64,000 nucleotides of DNA from Akkermansiaceae bacterium (GTDB lineage Bacteria > Verrucomicrobiota > Verrucomicrobiia > Verrucomicrobiales > Akkermansiaceae), in assembly GCA_028822935.1 (NCBI GenBank), contig JAPKCM010000001.1, forward strand, positions 1 to 64,000. Reading direction: 5' to 3'. Below, in pieces: positions 8,850 to 18,700 of this stretch. A model generated the notes under the pieces. That model was given only the letters and a program-made list of their open reading frames with translations. It made no database searches and was not told the DNA's origin. Both the position numbers and the translations under genes were made by a program. The stretch's first letter is position 1. Every line of letters begins with the position of its first letter.

Positions 8850-9596
8850 ATGTCAGATTTTTCAGGAAAACGTGTCGTCATTACAGGAGCCGGTCGTGGG
8901 ATTGGTCTCGCTATCGCCCAAGCCTTCGCTGCTCGTGGAGCAAAAGTCGCTGTCATTAGTCGAAATGAAACGAGTTGTGGTGCGGCTGCCAAGGCGATCA
9001 ATGCCGAGTATCCTGAGAGTGCTCGATTCTACGGCCTGGACGTTTCAGATTTCGATGCCGTGCAAGAATGTGGCAAAAAAGTCCTAGAAGACTTCGGTGG
9101 GGTCGATATCCTCGTGAATAACGCGGGAGTGACACGCGATGGTCTCATCTTACGGATGAAGAGCGAGGACTGGGACACCGTCCTCGATACCAATCTTAAA
9201 GGGGCCTTCAACTTGGTGAAGGCCTTTCAGCGCTCCCTGATGAAGAGTGACGCGCCTCGCATCATCAATATCAGCTCGGTGATCGGGCTGATCGGAAATG
9301 CGGGCCAAGCGAACTACGCGGCAAGTAAGGCGGGTCTCATTGGATTCACCAAATCAGTGGCCCGGGAATTGGCGGGAAGAAAGGTGACCTGCAATGCAAT
9401 CGCCCCTGGATTCATCACGACCGACATGACGGACGAGCTTCCGGAAGCGATCAAAGAGGATATCGTGAAGCGGGTGCCACTATCTGACTTCGGGCAAGTC
9501 GATGACATCGCGAATGCGGTGCTATTTCTGGCCGGACCAGAGGCTCGTTACATCACGGGCCAAGTCCTCGCCGTGGATGGCGGAATGACGATGTAG
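8850..9596 (+). CDS. fabG: 3-oxoacyl-[acyl-carrier-protein] reductase
   Basis: NADPH-dependent reductase of the elongation cycle of type II fatty acid synthesis, cytoplasmic. The 248-residue protein is a classical short-chain dehydrogenase: cofactor loop GAGRGIG near the N-terminus, NNAGVTRDG, catalytic Ser in NISSVIG, the YAASKAG Tyr/Lys pair, and the C-terminal GQVLAVDGGMTM seen in FabG. I start at the ATG at 8850 (MSDFSGK), because the upstream extension to 8796 is unlike the family. It stands alone here; acpP and fabF are not adjacent, and fabI is at 44249. A structured inverted repeat and a terminator follow it. Confidence 0.95.
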   Translation: MSDFSGKRVVITGAGRGIGLAIAQAFAARGAKVAVISRNETSCGAAAKAINAEYPESARFYGLDVSDFDAVQECGKKVLEDFGGVDILVNNAGVTRDGLILRMKSEDWDTVLDTNLKGAFNLVKAFQRSLMKSDAPRIINISSVIGLIGNAGQANYAASKAGLIGFTKSVARELAGRKVTCNAIAPGFITTDMTDELPEAIKEDIVKRVPLSDFGQVDDIANAVLFLAGPEARYITGQVLAVDGGMTM

Positions 9597-9620
9597 GCTC
9601 GTCGAAAAATCATTTAATTT

Positions 9621-9783
9621 AAGGGCACCTTCGGCAACCTCATTTTTTAAAATGAAGCCAGATTTCCCTCTCTCAGCGTTGTCCACGAACCTTATAAATT
9701 CCTTCAAAAGGATCCGTGTCCGCCTCGATCTGGAAAAACCTAACTCCATTTTAGATTGAAAGCAGGTTGCCTGAGGCGCCCTT
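9621..9783 (+). ncRNA. Candidate structured RNA or MITE-like inverted repeat after fabG
   Basis: Positions 9621-9640 (AAGGGCACCTTCGGCAACCT) and 9764-9783 (AGGTTGCCTGAGGCGCCCTT) are near-perfect inverted repeats. Nested inside are further pairable segments: TAAAATG near 9649 with CATTTTA near 9748, and CCAGAT near 9658 with ATCTGG near 9728. The whole 163 nt could fold into one long interrupted hairpin and is followed at once by a terminator. This layout fits a small structured RNA (6S-like in gross shape) or a miniature inverted-repeat element. I found no sequence signature that names a family, and the strand is assumed from the terminator. Confidence 0.4.
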
Positions 9784-9785
9784 AA

Positions 9786-9820
9786 GAAGGCCGCTCCGTG
9801 ATGGGCGGCTTTTCTTTTTA
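9786..9820. terminator. Terminator between fabG side and convergent 9833 gene
   Basis: GCCGC (9790-9795 region) pairs with GCGGC across TCCGTGATGG, followed by TTTTCTTTTT. The flanking AAGAAG on the left gives a weaker U-tract on the other strand, so it may serve both convergent transcripts. Confidence 0.7.
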
Positions 9821-9832
9821 CTGAGGTCTTTT

Positions 9833-10819
9833 TTACCCCTCCGAAAAGGGCTTCACCACGCCGCTTTCGAGAGAGCCTCCAAGCCAAGCCAGGAAGTGAT
9901 TCATCTCAGAGTGATCCTTGCGGAGATTCTGTAAGATTTCCCAACCGCAGTGAGTTTTGGCGGTTGCTGGTCCAATGCGCTCGATATCGAGACGGCTCAT
10001 GAGAGCTTCCGTTTCCCGAGGCATCGCGTTGGCGATTTGTGAGGGGTGGGGGAGGTCATCGAGATTTTCGGAAGAAAGTCCAAAGCTTGTCACTCCGATT
10101 CCGAAGCGATTTGCGAGGAGGCGGACTTGGTCAGCAAGCAGTTCGTCTTCGATGCTATTGGCATAAAAAAGTTCGCCCGAGTTGGCCCAGAGAGAAGCAC
10201 TGACGGTTTGGAAAAGGTCTTCGTGGAAGCGATCATGATTCGCTGCGCTGCGCATCCGAACGGAGGTCAGGCTGTAAGGTGGAAGCCCCAGTGCTTGCTT
10301 GAGTGCAAGGTGAGCGGGATCGAGCGTAAGGCCTTCATCGGTCAAGTCGCCGTGTTCCCAGTCGATGAACACCATTTCGGGAAATTTCCAAAGGTTTCCG
10401 ACGGAAGAAGTCTGAGCAAGGGATTGACGGAATTCAAAAGTAAAGAGCCCACGGGTTTCCGCATATTTATGAACGATGGCCCGAAATTTTTGAATCCGAA
10501 GCATCGCCTGATTAGTCGATGAGGTATCATTCAGTTCATCGAGACGGCCTTGTTGCATCGCGACGATTTCCTGGGCTCCTGAGAGCGCTGGCATCTGGGC
10601 TCCACGCTTGTAGTAGCCTTGTCCCTTTTCAACCTTCGCGATGGGCGAGCTAGGGTCGCAGGACATGATCGAGAAATGGTAGCGTAGAGATGCGTCCGAG
10701 TAGTTGCCATCGAGCTTCATCCGAACGAGACGAATCAACTCGGTCCCCTTGATAGATTCACGAGGATTGGGGGGAAGAAGATCGGTGAGGAGATCGGTAA
10801 GCTGGCTGCGGAGGCTCAT
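9833..10819 (-). CDS. Hypothetical protein with N-terminal winged helix and nuclease-like C-terminal region
   Basis: 328 residues, no signal peptide or membrane segment. The first ~80 residues look like a winged-helix domain (ESIKGTELIRLVRMKL, ASLRYHFSIM, GQGYYKRG). The middle part contains FTFEFRQSLAQ, LWKFPEMVFIDWEHG and LALKQALGL, and later LLADQVRLLANRFGIGVTSF. The FPE-x-V block and the closing NRFGIG segment recall COG2958-type helix-turn-helix plus PD-(D/E)XK-like proteins, but the resemblance is faint and I see no complete catalytic triad. It is convergent with fabG and stands as a single gene. Called hypothetical, possibly DNA-binding. Confidence 0.7.
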   Translation of the reverse strand: MSLRSQLTDLLTDLLPPNPRESIKGTELIRLVRMKLDGNYSDASLRYHFSIMSCDPSSPIAKVEKGQGYYKRGAQMPALSGAQEIVAMQQGRLDELNDTSSTNQAMLRIQKFRAIVHKYAETRGLFTFEFRQSLAQTSSVGNLWKFPEMVFIDWEHGDLTDEGLTLDPAHLALKQALGLPPYSLTSVRMRSAANHDRFHEDLFQTVSASLWANSGELFYANSIEDELLADQVRLLANRFGIGVTSFGLSSENLDDLPHPSQIANAMPRETEALMSRLDIERIGPATAKTHCGWEILQNLRKDHSEMNHFLAWLGGSLESGVVKPFSEG

Positions 10820-11026
10820 TTTAAAATGTTGCTTGGAGGAAAGGCGCGGTGACTGTTAATAGGAAATCGGAATGAGAGCACTTGGCGCAAGCATCAATTG
10901 GTAAGAATTCTAAAAAGAGGTAAGAAAAGGGCTCTTCTCAACACGTTATTCACAAATCTCGGCCATTTTATCTGAATGAATCAATTCAACTTGTCGTCGT
11001 ACCTCCCGAACTGTTACTTTTCCAGC

Positions 11027-11722
11027 ATGAAACCATTCGTAAATTTTTTTCTCTCTTTCTCTCTTATCTCCGTTTCGGTAGCTCAGGATGCCGAGCAAAT
11101 TATGCAGTCGGTGAGGCAGGTTACGGCGCTGCAAGAGGAGCAGGATCTTCACGGTTCTATTCGTAAGGGGAATCAGCGAACGCCTCTTTCGCTCTTCCTG
11201 CGTGGCGAGAATATCCAGTTTGCTCTCGATGGAGGAAATGAGCGATTTCACCTACGTTTCGATGCTGATAAACAGGAATTGCGCGAAATTGTGGAGGGGA
11301 AAACGGATGTGTTTCCTACGAAAAAAATCTCACAGGCGATCGCAAACACCGATGTGAGCTACGAGGACCTCGCCTTGAAATTTCTCTATTGGAAAAATCC
11401 TCGTATTGCAGGTGAGGATACCATCAAGGGCCAGAAATGCTGGCGCGTGCACGTTTCAAATCCAGAAAAAAGCGGCCGCTATCGAGAAGTGAGCGTGTGG
11501 GTTTCGAAGACGCAGCGTGCTCTCATGCGCGTCATCGGATATGGTCCCAAACCAGACCGTGCTCCTTTGAAGCAATTTGAAATCACCAACATCATGAGGG
11601 TGAAAGACGTCTACACTGTGAAGACGATGAAGGTGAGCGCCTTTGGCAAAGATGGTCGAGCTTCAGGAATTACCTATCTAGAATTCGATAAGCCCAAGCC
11701 GGCGAAACGCAAGGGTCGCTAA
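11027..11722 (+). CDS. LolA-like outer membrane lipoprotein-sorting family protein
   Basis: Exported protein of 231 residues. I start at the ATG at 11027 because it opens the signal peptide (KPFVNFFLSFSLISVSVAQ); an upstream ATG at 10976 would add an unlikely leader. The mature part has the beta-rich pattern of the LolA/LppX-like fold seen in proteins annotated as outer membrane lipoprotein-sorting protein (IRKGNQRTPLSLFLRGENIQ, KCWRVHVSNPE, VSVWVSKTQRALMRV, TYLEFDKPKP). Members act in the periplasm and bind acyl chains of lipoproteins or lipids; the cargo here is unknown. It converges with the squalene-cyclase-repeat gene, only 3 bp away. Confidence 0.75.
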   Translation: MKPFVNFFLSFSLISVSVAQDAEQIMQSVRQVTALQEEQDLHGSIRKGNQRTPLSLFLRGENIQFALDGGNERFHLRFDADKQELREIVEGKTDVFPTKKISQAIANTDVSYEDLALKFLYWKNPRIAGEDTIKGQKCWRVHVSNPEKSGRYREVSVWVSKTQRALMRVIGYGPKPDRAPLKQFEITNIMRVKDVYTVKTMKVSAFGKDGRASGITYLEFDKPKPAKRKGR

Positions 11723-11725
11723 GGA

Positions 11726-12868
11726 CTAGTTCGACTCAGCCTTGAGGGGAAAGGTGCGGTGGATCTGTTCCAAGGTCATGACCGCGTAGCAGGTCACGAG
11801 GATGGGCTCGTTTTCCATCCAGCGTGAAGTTTCGTTGATCCACGAGCCATCTTCGCGTTGGCTGCTGAGAACCTTGGTCGAGAGTTCGCTGCGCCAATCA
11901 ATTTTCTTTCCTCCTGGGCCGTCAAGAGTGGGGAGGTGCGCGGCAGCGAGAGTCTTGGCCATAACGTGGTAGTAGTAAAAAAGTCCCTGACCGCCGAGGC
12001 CTGGATTTTCCTTCAAGGTGAAATTTTTCGAGAGCCATGTGATGACTGTTTTGACCCGTGGGTCATCTGCGGTGAGATCGGAATAGACGAGAGAGAGGAG
12101 TCCAGCGTAGGACATGGAGCCATAGGAGCGAAGTGCTATCTTTCCATCCTCGCTGACATCTTCGCCTGCCTTCGAGTTTCCGGGGAAGTAGACAAAGCCA
12201 CCATCGTTTCCGGCTTTGTCACCCTTATTGGTCTCCTGTAGATTTTGACACTTCGTCACAAATTCGAGAGCAGCGGCCCAATCGAGTTCCGGTTGCTTTT
12301 TCTCACCAGCGTCGGTGGCGAGAGTTCGAGTGTGGTAGAGAGCTTCCAGTGCGAGGTGGGTGTTGGAGAGGTCTGAGTGATCGTAGGATCCTCCATAGCC
12401 GATGCCACCATCGAACTTTGAATCCAGTTTCCCTTTGACGCCCCAGTCAGTCTGTTGGTTCACGAGGAAGGCGCGCGCTTTGAGGATCGGCACCTTGTAT
12501 TTTACGGGATCCGCCGCCATGAGGGCCATGATCGAGGAGGCTGTGTTGTAAGTGGCGAGTCCGATCGAGTAGATGCCACCATTCTTCTGCTGTTGTGCGA
12601 TGAGCCAAGTGAGGCCCTTGGTGTAGTTCTCCGGAAGAGGCTTCTTCAGATCGAGGGAAGGATCGGAAAGTAGGGACCGGAGCGTGAGCGCAGTGAAGGC
12701 GGGAAGTTCGGGGTTGCCCCAGTATCCCTCGGCATGCTGTTTGGAGAGAAGGTAGGCATTTCCCTTTTTGATCGTCTCTTGCATCTCAAGCTTAAGCGAG
12801 AGATGGGCACCATCTTGGGCAAGGATGGGCGAAGCGAAACACAGAGCTGCGATGAGGATGTTTTTCAT
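11726..12868 (-). CDS. Secreted prenyltransferase/squalene-oxidase-repeat protein
   Basis: 380 residues with signal peptide KNILIAALCFASPILAQ. The mature protein shows repeated alpha-alpha-barrel units typical of prenyltransferase/squalene cyclase repeats: GNAYLLSKQHAEGYWG, GLTWLIAQQQKNGG, KFDGGIGYGGSYDHSD, SQREDGSWINE. The DXDD protonation motif of true squalene cyclases is not seen, and a periplasmic location argues against terpenoid cyclisation, so a binding or scaffold role is more likely. The upstream YdjY-like gene overlaps it by 4 bp (12865-12868), so the two are translationally coupled. A paralogue of the same architecture is at 34688-35866. Confidence 0.85.
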   Translation of the reverse strand: MKNILIAALCFASPILAQDGAHLSLKLEMQETIKKGNAYLLSKQHAEGYWGNPELPAFTALTLRSLLSDPSLDLKKPLPENYTKGLTWLIAQQQKNGGIYSIGLATYNTASSIMALMAADPVKYKVPILKARAFLVNQQTDWGVKGKLDSKFDGGIGYGGSYDHSDLSNTHLALEALYHTRTLATDAGEKKQPELDWAAALEFVTKCQNLQETNKGDKAGNDGGFVYFPGNSKAGEDVSEDGKIALRSYGSMSYAGLLSLVYSDLTADDPRVKTVITWLSKNFTLKENPGLGGQGLFYYYHVMAKTLAAAHLPTLDGPGGKKIDWRSELSTKVLSSQREDGSWINETSRWMENEPILVTCYAVMTLEQIHRTFPLKAESN

Positions 12869-13569
12869 GGCTGATGAAGTTTGATGATAAAGGTGACGAC
12901 TGTTCCTTCTGCTGGCATCCGGGTGGGATGAGTGAACCAGATGTCGTCGTTGAGATTGTCTTTCCCTGGATAACTCACCATGGCGGGTTGTCTTGGGAAA
13001 ATGGCGAAGAGGTCTCCGCTGACCTCCGCTTTAAATTGTCCGTTGTGGAGGTAGGAACCGGTGTAGAGCCAAGGGCCGGTGACCATCGGCTTTTCGGTGA
13101 TGCTGTGCACAATTAGGTCGTTGATGGATACTGTTTTGCTTTTTCCGTCAGCCTCATATTTTACGAAGATATCGAGGCGGGCCGCTTTTTTGACTTCGTC
13201 TGAGACTTCGAAAAACTTTCCGGTTGGGCGGTAGTCCTCGTCGACGATCTCGAAGAGTTCTTTCGATTCCTGGAAGCCGAGAAGTTTCATGGCGATGTTG
13301 AGGTTGAGTGGAGAAATGTCGGAGAGGAAAAGGGCCTCGTGGACTTTGCCTTTTCCGTTAACCAAAAGATACTCCAGAGGGCGGTCGACAAGGTTGACGC
13401 CGGCCCCGAAGGTGATTTCGCGAGTCTTCTTGTTCAGCTTTACTTTTCCGATCTGATACTCGTTGGCGTTGAGCTGTTTGATCTCCGGCTTTTTAGGCGC
13501 ATCGGGGGCTGGCTCAGCTGCGGATAGCGCGAGAGGAATCAGGAAGAAAACGAAGGGAAGTAGGCGCAT
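12865..13569 (-). CDS. YdjY-like secreted protein
   Basis: 234 residues with signal peptide LLPFVFFLIPLALSAA. The region KKTREITFGAGVNLVDRPLE followed by LLVNGKGKVHEALFLSD and NIAMKLLGF matches the YdjY-domain pattern known from bacterial exported proteins, where a bound metal or metalloprotein context is suspected but function is unproven. The pairing with a squalene-cyclase-repeat protein by a 4-bp ATGA overlap suggests the two act together in the periplasm. Confidence 0.75.
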   Translation of the reverse strand: MRLLPFVFFLIPLALSAAEPAPDAPKKPEIKQLNANEYQIGKVKLNKKTREITFGAGVNLVDRPLEYLLVNGKGKVHEALFLSDISPLNLNIAMKLLGFQESKELFEIVDEDYRPTGKFFEVSDEVKKAARLDIFVKYEADGKSKTVSINDLIVHSITEKPMVTGPWLYTGSYLHNGQFKAEVSGDLFAIFPRQPAMVSYPGKDNLNDDIWFTHPTRMPAEGTVVTFIIKLHQP

Positions 13570-13627
13570 CTGGGCTTAAATGGGACGTTCAGAGGTAAGA
13601 ACGGGTGGGTTGGGCTGATTCTTAGGA

Positions 13628-14560
13628 CTAATTTGAAGATTTACTTTCCTTGGTGAGTGCGATCGCCAGGTCACGCCACATTGACCGTGTGATATGGCGA
13701 TTGAGTAATTCTACCGCAGGAATGCTCTCGCTTCCGCGAAGAAAGGGATATCCGAGATTAGCAAGGTAGCCGCGCACGCTGAGAAAGGTGCCTCGGATGA
13801 GCGCATCGGTGAGATTTTCGCTATCGCTTCGGACGGGTATGAGTCCAGTTTTGCTATGTCCGTTTTGGCTGCCGGAGATCCAGATTACAATGGAGGGATC
13901 GGCGACTCCTGTTTCGGTGCTTGCTCCCTCTACTTTTGGAATAATTTTAAGTTGATCTCCCGAATTCTTGCGGATGAGAGTGGCAATCTCCAAAGCGGCA
14001 GTTTTGAGCTCCTCGTTCGTTGTTTTCCAGCTGCCGAAGCGCAGAATCAGCGAACGTTCTCCACCAGGGTCGACATTCCAGCGAGGAAGGGTGGGGCTAA
14101 GCGATGCGATATCCGCGCTCGCTTGTTTTAGCTCTTCCGAGGAGGCTTGCGGGCAGCTGTCGATCACACGTTCCAGGGCCAAGAGCGCGCGTTGGAAGTC
14201 TCCCCGAGCCTGAAGAGTGGAAGAGAGAGCGAGAAGCTTGGCGGCAGAATGGTTGAGGGCATACTGCCGGTATTCGTCGAGCCCGGGGGCTGATTCGAGG
14301 TCTCCCAGTTCTTCATCGGTAATCTCGGTGACAACAGGAACCTCGTCGTCCACGGGTTGAGCGGTGAGGTCGATCTTGGGGCCATTCTTAATCTTGGGCT
14401 GCATCACAGGAGCTCCTACCGCGAGATCCGCTCCGAAGTCCTCTGGTGCGAGGGTGATTTCCTCGGGAGTCATGAAATCCATGTCGCCGGTATGCATGAA
14501 CCAAGTGATTAGGATGACTCCGATCAGGGAAATGAAAATAATAGGCCAAGGGACGCGCAC
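13628..14560 (-). CDS. Hypothetical membrane-anchored protein
   Basis: 310 residues. One N-terminal transmembrane segment (WPIIFISLIGVILITWFM, about 5-22) anchors a mostly periplasmic protein. After an acidic linker there is a short TPR-like helical part (HSAAKLLALSSTLQARGDFQ, ALLALERVIDSCP, about 100-145). The C-terminal half (about 155-300) contains RSLILRFGSWKT and DPSIVIWISGSQNG. I recognise no family. It lies between the YdjY-like gene and rplS and its role is unknown. Confidence 0.7.
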   Translation of the reverse strand: MRVPWPIIFISLIGVILITWFMHTGDMDFMTPEEITLAPEDFGADLAVGAPVMQPKIKNGPKIDLTAQPVDDEVPVVTEITDEELGDLESAPGLDEYRQYALNHSAAKLLALSSTLQARGDFQRALLALERVIDSCPQASSEELKQASADIASLSPTLPRWNVDPGGERSLILRFGSWKTTNEELKTAALEIATLIRKNSGDQLKIIPKVEGASTETGVADPSIVIWISGSQNGHSKTGLIPVRSDSENLTDALIRGTFLSVRGYLANLGYPFLRGSESIPAVELLNRHITRSMWRDLAIALTKESKSSN

Positions 14561-14624
14561 TGCTAAGAGGATGAAAGCTGAATGGCGGCGGGGAAAGGTA
14601 AAAAGTAGTCCTCGTCAATTGGCC

Positions 14625-14658
14625 CAAAAAAGAGCCGCCGGGCAGGACCGGACGGCTC
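14625..14658 (-). terminator. Terminator of rplS
   Basis: GAGCCG (14632-14637) pairs with CGGCTC (14653-14658); the inner CCGG segments can pair too. The A-run at 14625-14631 becomes a U-tract on the minus strand, right after the rplS stop at 14682. Confidence 0.85.
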
Positions 14659-14681
14659 GAAAAAAATTGGAAGCAATCAGC

Positions 14682-15029
14682 TTAGTCAGCGCTCTTCACA
14701 AGAGTCGCCTTCTTACCAAGACGGCTGCGGAGATAGTTGAGCTTGGCGCGACGAACGCTGCCTCTCTTGACGATGTCCACTCCGTCAATACGGGGGCTGT
14801 GGATGCAGAAGACACGTTCAACACCCGTTCCGTAGGAAATCTTACGAACGGTGAAGCTTGAGTTGAGGCCCTTGCCACCGTGCTTGCCGATAACGATGCC
14901 TTGGAAAATCTGGATACGCTCTTTGCCACCTTCCACAACACGGGTGTTCACCTTCACCGTGTCACCAACGTTAAACTCAGTAACGTCTGACTTCAGTTGC
15001 TCTTGCTCGATCTTATCAATGATGGTCAT
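14682..15029 (-). CDS. rplS: 50S ribosomal protein L19
   Basis: 115 residues, the normal length for bL19, which sits at the 30S-50S interface. Family signatures are [50 protein letters not shown] and [16 protein letters not shown]. It is followed by a good terminator. The usual partners rpsP, rimM and trmD are not next to it, so here the gene appears to be monocistronic. Confidence 0.97.
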   Translation of the reverse strand: MTIIDKIEQEQLKSDVTEFNVGDTVKVNTRVVEGGKERIQIFQGIVIGKHGGKGLNSSFTVRKISYGTGVERVFCIHSPRIDGVDIVKRGSVRRAKLNYLRSRLGKKATLVKSAD

Positions 15030-15441
15030 GGTGGTATGGGCGCGGTAGGCGGGAGAGGGGAACTATTGGTTTTACGGGGGGAATGCAACTGTTTTTCGAG
15101 ACGTTTCGCTCAAAGTTGTCGGCTGGAGGAGGAAAAATCACTGTCGGGGAGGGCATGGCTGGCTATTGACGATTAGCATGTAGCTGTTAGCCCCGACAGG
15201 CGTTCTCCGGGACTTTGATTCCATCTGCTCAGGATTGAGGTTCGTTTTTTCCACTCCGGTTGTCGTTTCTTCGGAAAGATTGATCTTATTCGGATGACGA
15301 TGATGGGCTCCGTGGCAACCACTGCAGTTTGAATTTGAGTTCCAATCCTTGAGGCAAGGAGTTGTGTTTCGCTCGAGTCGGTGATCGGATCGCTAAAGGT
15401 AAAGGGCCAGGCGGTTGAAATCACGTTGATGGCATGAATTG

Positions 15442-15472
15442 AAAAAGCCCTTGGTGATTAATCACCAAGGGC
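15442..15472 (-). terminator. Strong terminator of the tiny lipoprotein gene
   Basis: A 26-nt perfect palindrome at 15447-15472 (12-bp arms starting GCCCTTGGTGAT), with an A-run at 15442-15446 that gives a U-tract on the minus strand. It lies about 65 bp after the stop of the 32-residue lipoprotein gene. The remaining 15030-15441 stretch holds nothing I can support; an 83-codon minus-strand frame there has no convincing features. Confidence 0.85.
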
Positions 15473-15537
15473 CAGTGTTCTAAGCACTAATAACAAAAGT
15501 TGATTGATCTCACGGATCAATTTGTGAGGGTGCTCGG

Positions 15538-15636
15538 TCAGCAAGGAGGAGGCGGTGCTGTGCTGGAGCAGGAAGAGATGGCGGAGGCTCCTACGAAGAG
15601 GGCCACAGATGCTAGCAGAAAGCTGATTTTTAACAT
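15538..15636 (-). CDS. Tiny predicted lipoprotein, 32 residues
   Basis: Starts at the ATG at 15636 and reads MLKISFLLASVALFVGASA then ISSCSSTAPPPPC and a TGA stop. The N-terminus has a Lys, a hydrophobic core and a lipobox (I-S-S-C), so the predicted mature product is a lipidated Cys followed by a Ser/Pro-rich tail of about ten residues ending in Cys. A strong terminator at 15442-15472 supports it as a real transcription unit. The role is unknown; very small lipoproteins of the entericidin type are an analogy, not a homology claim. Confidence 0.6.
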   Translation of the reverse strand: MLKISFLLASVALFVGASAISSCSSTAPPPPC

Positions 15637-15704
15637 AACAATAGTAAGACGTTGAGAAGGTAGATTTTATTCCAGAGTTTTTGAATTTATTTTAGAGTTC
15701 TCCT

Positions 15705-18700
15705 TTAAGCTGCCTTTTTAGGGGTTGCGGCTTGTTGCCACTGTTTGGCGATGGCGTGAATCTCGTCGTTTTCAGGCGGATTGGCTGCTGGGCCGAAGGA
15801 GCGGTCCTTGAGGGTGGTGATGGATGTTTTGAGCTCTTCCATTTCTGAATCTCCAAGGGGGGTATTCTTCTGAATGTTTTCGAGGAAGGTCAGAAGGGTG
15901 ACCGGAGTAAGGGTGCTGGGGAGAGCGGGACCGGTGATGATTTCTTCCTCGGGCTTTTTACGCAGGAGGAAGAAAATAGAGCCGGCGATGATGACGAGTG
16001 CGGCGGCGATGATCCAAGCGAGCCAAGATTGGCTTTCCTCACCGGCGATGATCTCGGTCGTATTATCGACCTCAACGAGATCGACGTCGTCGTAGCGTTG
16101 GCGGAGGAGGCCTTCGTCTTCCTTTTCCGAGACCTTGACGAGGACTTCGGGAAAGTTGAAGCTGGTGGGAAGGTGGTCACCTTCGGGGGCGAGGGTGAGA
16201 CGCCATTCGTGGGTCGAGAGGGGGGCGCCGTCGTCGGTGGTGGCATCGAGTTCTTCGACCTGGAGTTCACGGTCCTCGATATCGGATACGGTGAGATCAT
16301 CGAATTCCAGTTTCACCAATTCTTCCAGCGAAGGAATGAGGCCGTGGGCTTGGGCTCGGATTTCGAGGTAGATTTTATTCTCCGCCTCGGACTCGCGCTC
16401 ATCAAGGATCATGGTGAGGGAAAGGTCGCGGAAGGGCCGGGCTGAGGCCTTTTGCGAGGCCTCGATCGGGATGGCCGCGGAAGAAATAGGGAGGACGACG
16501 TAGCCGGAGGTGTCGAGGAAATCGAGATCGATCTTCAGAGGAGGAATGGAGTCAATCTCGGGGCCCTTGGGTTTCAAGAGGAAGTAGGCATATGGAGTGA
16601 CGGTCCAGCCAGGTTCGGCATCGGTGCGGGCGGCTACCTTCGAATTGTGGAAGGTAATTGAAACGATCTCGAAGTGCTCGGAGAGGACGGCACGCGCGCC
16701 TTTTTCAAATTTGTCGCGGTAGTCCTCGGTGGGGCGACCGTAGTTGTAGGAATAGCGCGAGTTGTTTTGATTAATGAGGTAGCGCTGGAAGCCGCCGGAC
16801 TCGCGCTCGATCTCCTTGGTATGGCGGAGATTGACGAAGAGGCCAAAGGGCTCGGTTGAGGAGATGCGGTCGGGGCCGTCGACATAGGTATCGAGTTCAA
16901 TCTCGGTGACGAGATCCTGATAATATTGGTAGACCTTTGAGGCTTCCTCGATGCGTTCGTGCTCGCCGGTGATGGGGAGAGCGGCTTCAAGGAAGCGGTA
17001 TTTCAGATCGGCGGAGACGTTTGCGAGTCGGGCATTGATCGTCTTTGCAAAACTGTCGAGGTGGCGCTTCTTGGCCTCGCCGGGAAGGGCGTCGAGGGCA
17101 GCTTTAATCTTGGGGAGTTCGCTCGGGACGGGTTGGTCATCGGCTTTGAGTGCGCCGAGGTCAGGGGAGCCGAGAGAGGCGTAAAACCAAGTGGTAAATG
17201 GTTCCTCTGATTCGTCTTTCTTGTCTTCGAGAGGAAGAGTAGCGGCATACTTTGCTGCGGCGTCAGCGAGATCATCGAGCGCGAATCGTTTGTTGGCCGA
17301 GTGCTCGGGGTAGGAGGCGATCTTGGCCTGGTAGTTTGATCGTTCGTAAGAGAGCGAGGCTTTTTGGATTTCGAGGGCCCAGCTTTCTGTGTGCTTTTCA
17401 AGGGCGTCGTGGCAGAGCTGGTTGGCAGCGGCGTAGCCACGGAGGACCTGCGCTTCCAGTTCCTTGTCCTTGCGCTTGGTCTTGGCCTGCTCCTGCACTT
17501 TTGGATTGGGCCAGAGGCGGGCGAGATTCGTGCGCATGCGCCGGAGGAGGGAGGCGATGGTGTCGGGGTCGAGTTCATCGACGGGTCCGAAGACGGATTC
17601 GAGTGATTCGACGCGCCAGACTTCGGCTTGCGAGTGGGCCTGGATAAAGGCGTCGGAGAATTCGTCTTCAAAGTTGTCCTCGAGGGCAAGTCCTCGGACT
17701 TCCTTGACGAACTCGGAAAGTTTTCTGAGGTTCCGTTCCTGCTTGGATCGGGTGAGGGGAATCGTTTCCGCGCGTTGGTTGTAGCCCGAGTAGTAGAAGT
17801 AGCTGGAGCGATAGCGGGACTGCTGGTTGGGGTTGTTGTTTTCGGCCCAGACCTGGATCATTTCGCGCACGAGATCCTCGGTGGCTTCGGGACGATGGGA
17901 GGCGAGGTTTTTGAGGAGGGGGAAAGCTTGGGACTCCTCTTTGACTTTCAAGAAGAGGGATGCGCAGACGCCAAAGTGATCGAGGCGGACGGGTTCATCG
18001 ATGTTTGCGAGCCACTTGTGACCGGGGCGGGTGCGGAGGAGATCGCCGGAGTCGATGGGTGGGGTGACGTTTCGGCTAAAGGTCTGCTGTGGTCGACGGC
18101 CGTAGTAGATGTTTCCGAAGGGGTCATAGTTCGATTGGGGCCGCAGCGAGGTTGACGTGTCGAGGCGCTTAGTGCGGTCGGCTTCGGCATTCCAGTTGCG
18201 GACGTAGAGAGTGAGCACCTCTTTCCAGTCGGCGAGGTCGACTTCTTCGTTTCCAAGAAGAGCGGCGGCCGCGGCGGATTGGAGTTTGAGTTGCTCCAGA
18301 CGGAAGTCGGGTGAGCCATGTTCGCGGGTTTGTGCGGCGAGCGTTCCGACGGCGGCGAGGATTTCGAAGCCTTCGCCTCCGGCATTGGAAAAGGTCTTGG
18401 TGAGCCAGTCTTTTCCAGTGCTGCCTTCGAGCTCCGGGACCAAGGCGAGAGCACGATAGAGGGCGATTCCTTTTTCATTCAGCGGGGCTTTCTTTTCGCC
18501 AATGATCTCCAAGCTGAGACCCCAGGCCTGTGGGAGATGTTCTTTTCCCTTTTCTGACGAGTGGGACTCGGCGTGGAAACGGGCGAGGAGATTGAGAGAG
18601 GCATACTTTTTCTCCTCCCGCGCTTTTTCGAGATCAGGAAGAAAGACGGCTACTTGATCGAGCTTACTTGCGGTGATGAGGAGTTCGGCGGTGCGGTGCT

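Noticed and set aside
15173-15424. 83-codon minus-strand frame in the rplS upstream gap, faintly pseudopilin-like
   Set aside because: No signal peptide, cleavage motif or neighbours to support it, and it lies beyond the terminator of the lipoprotein gene.
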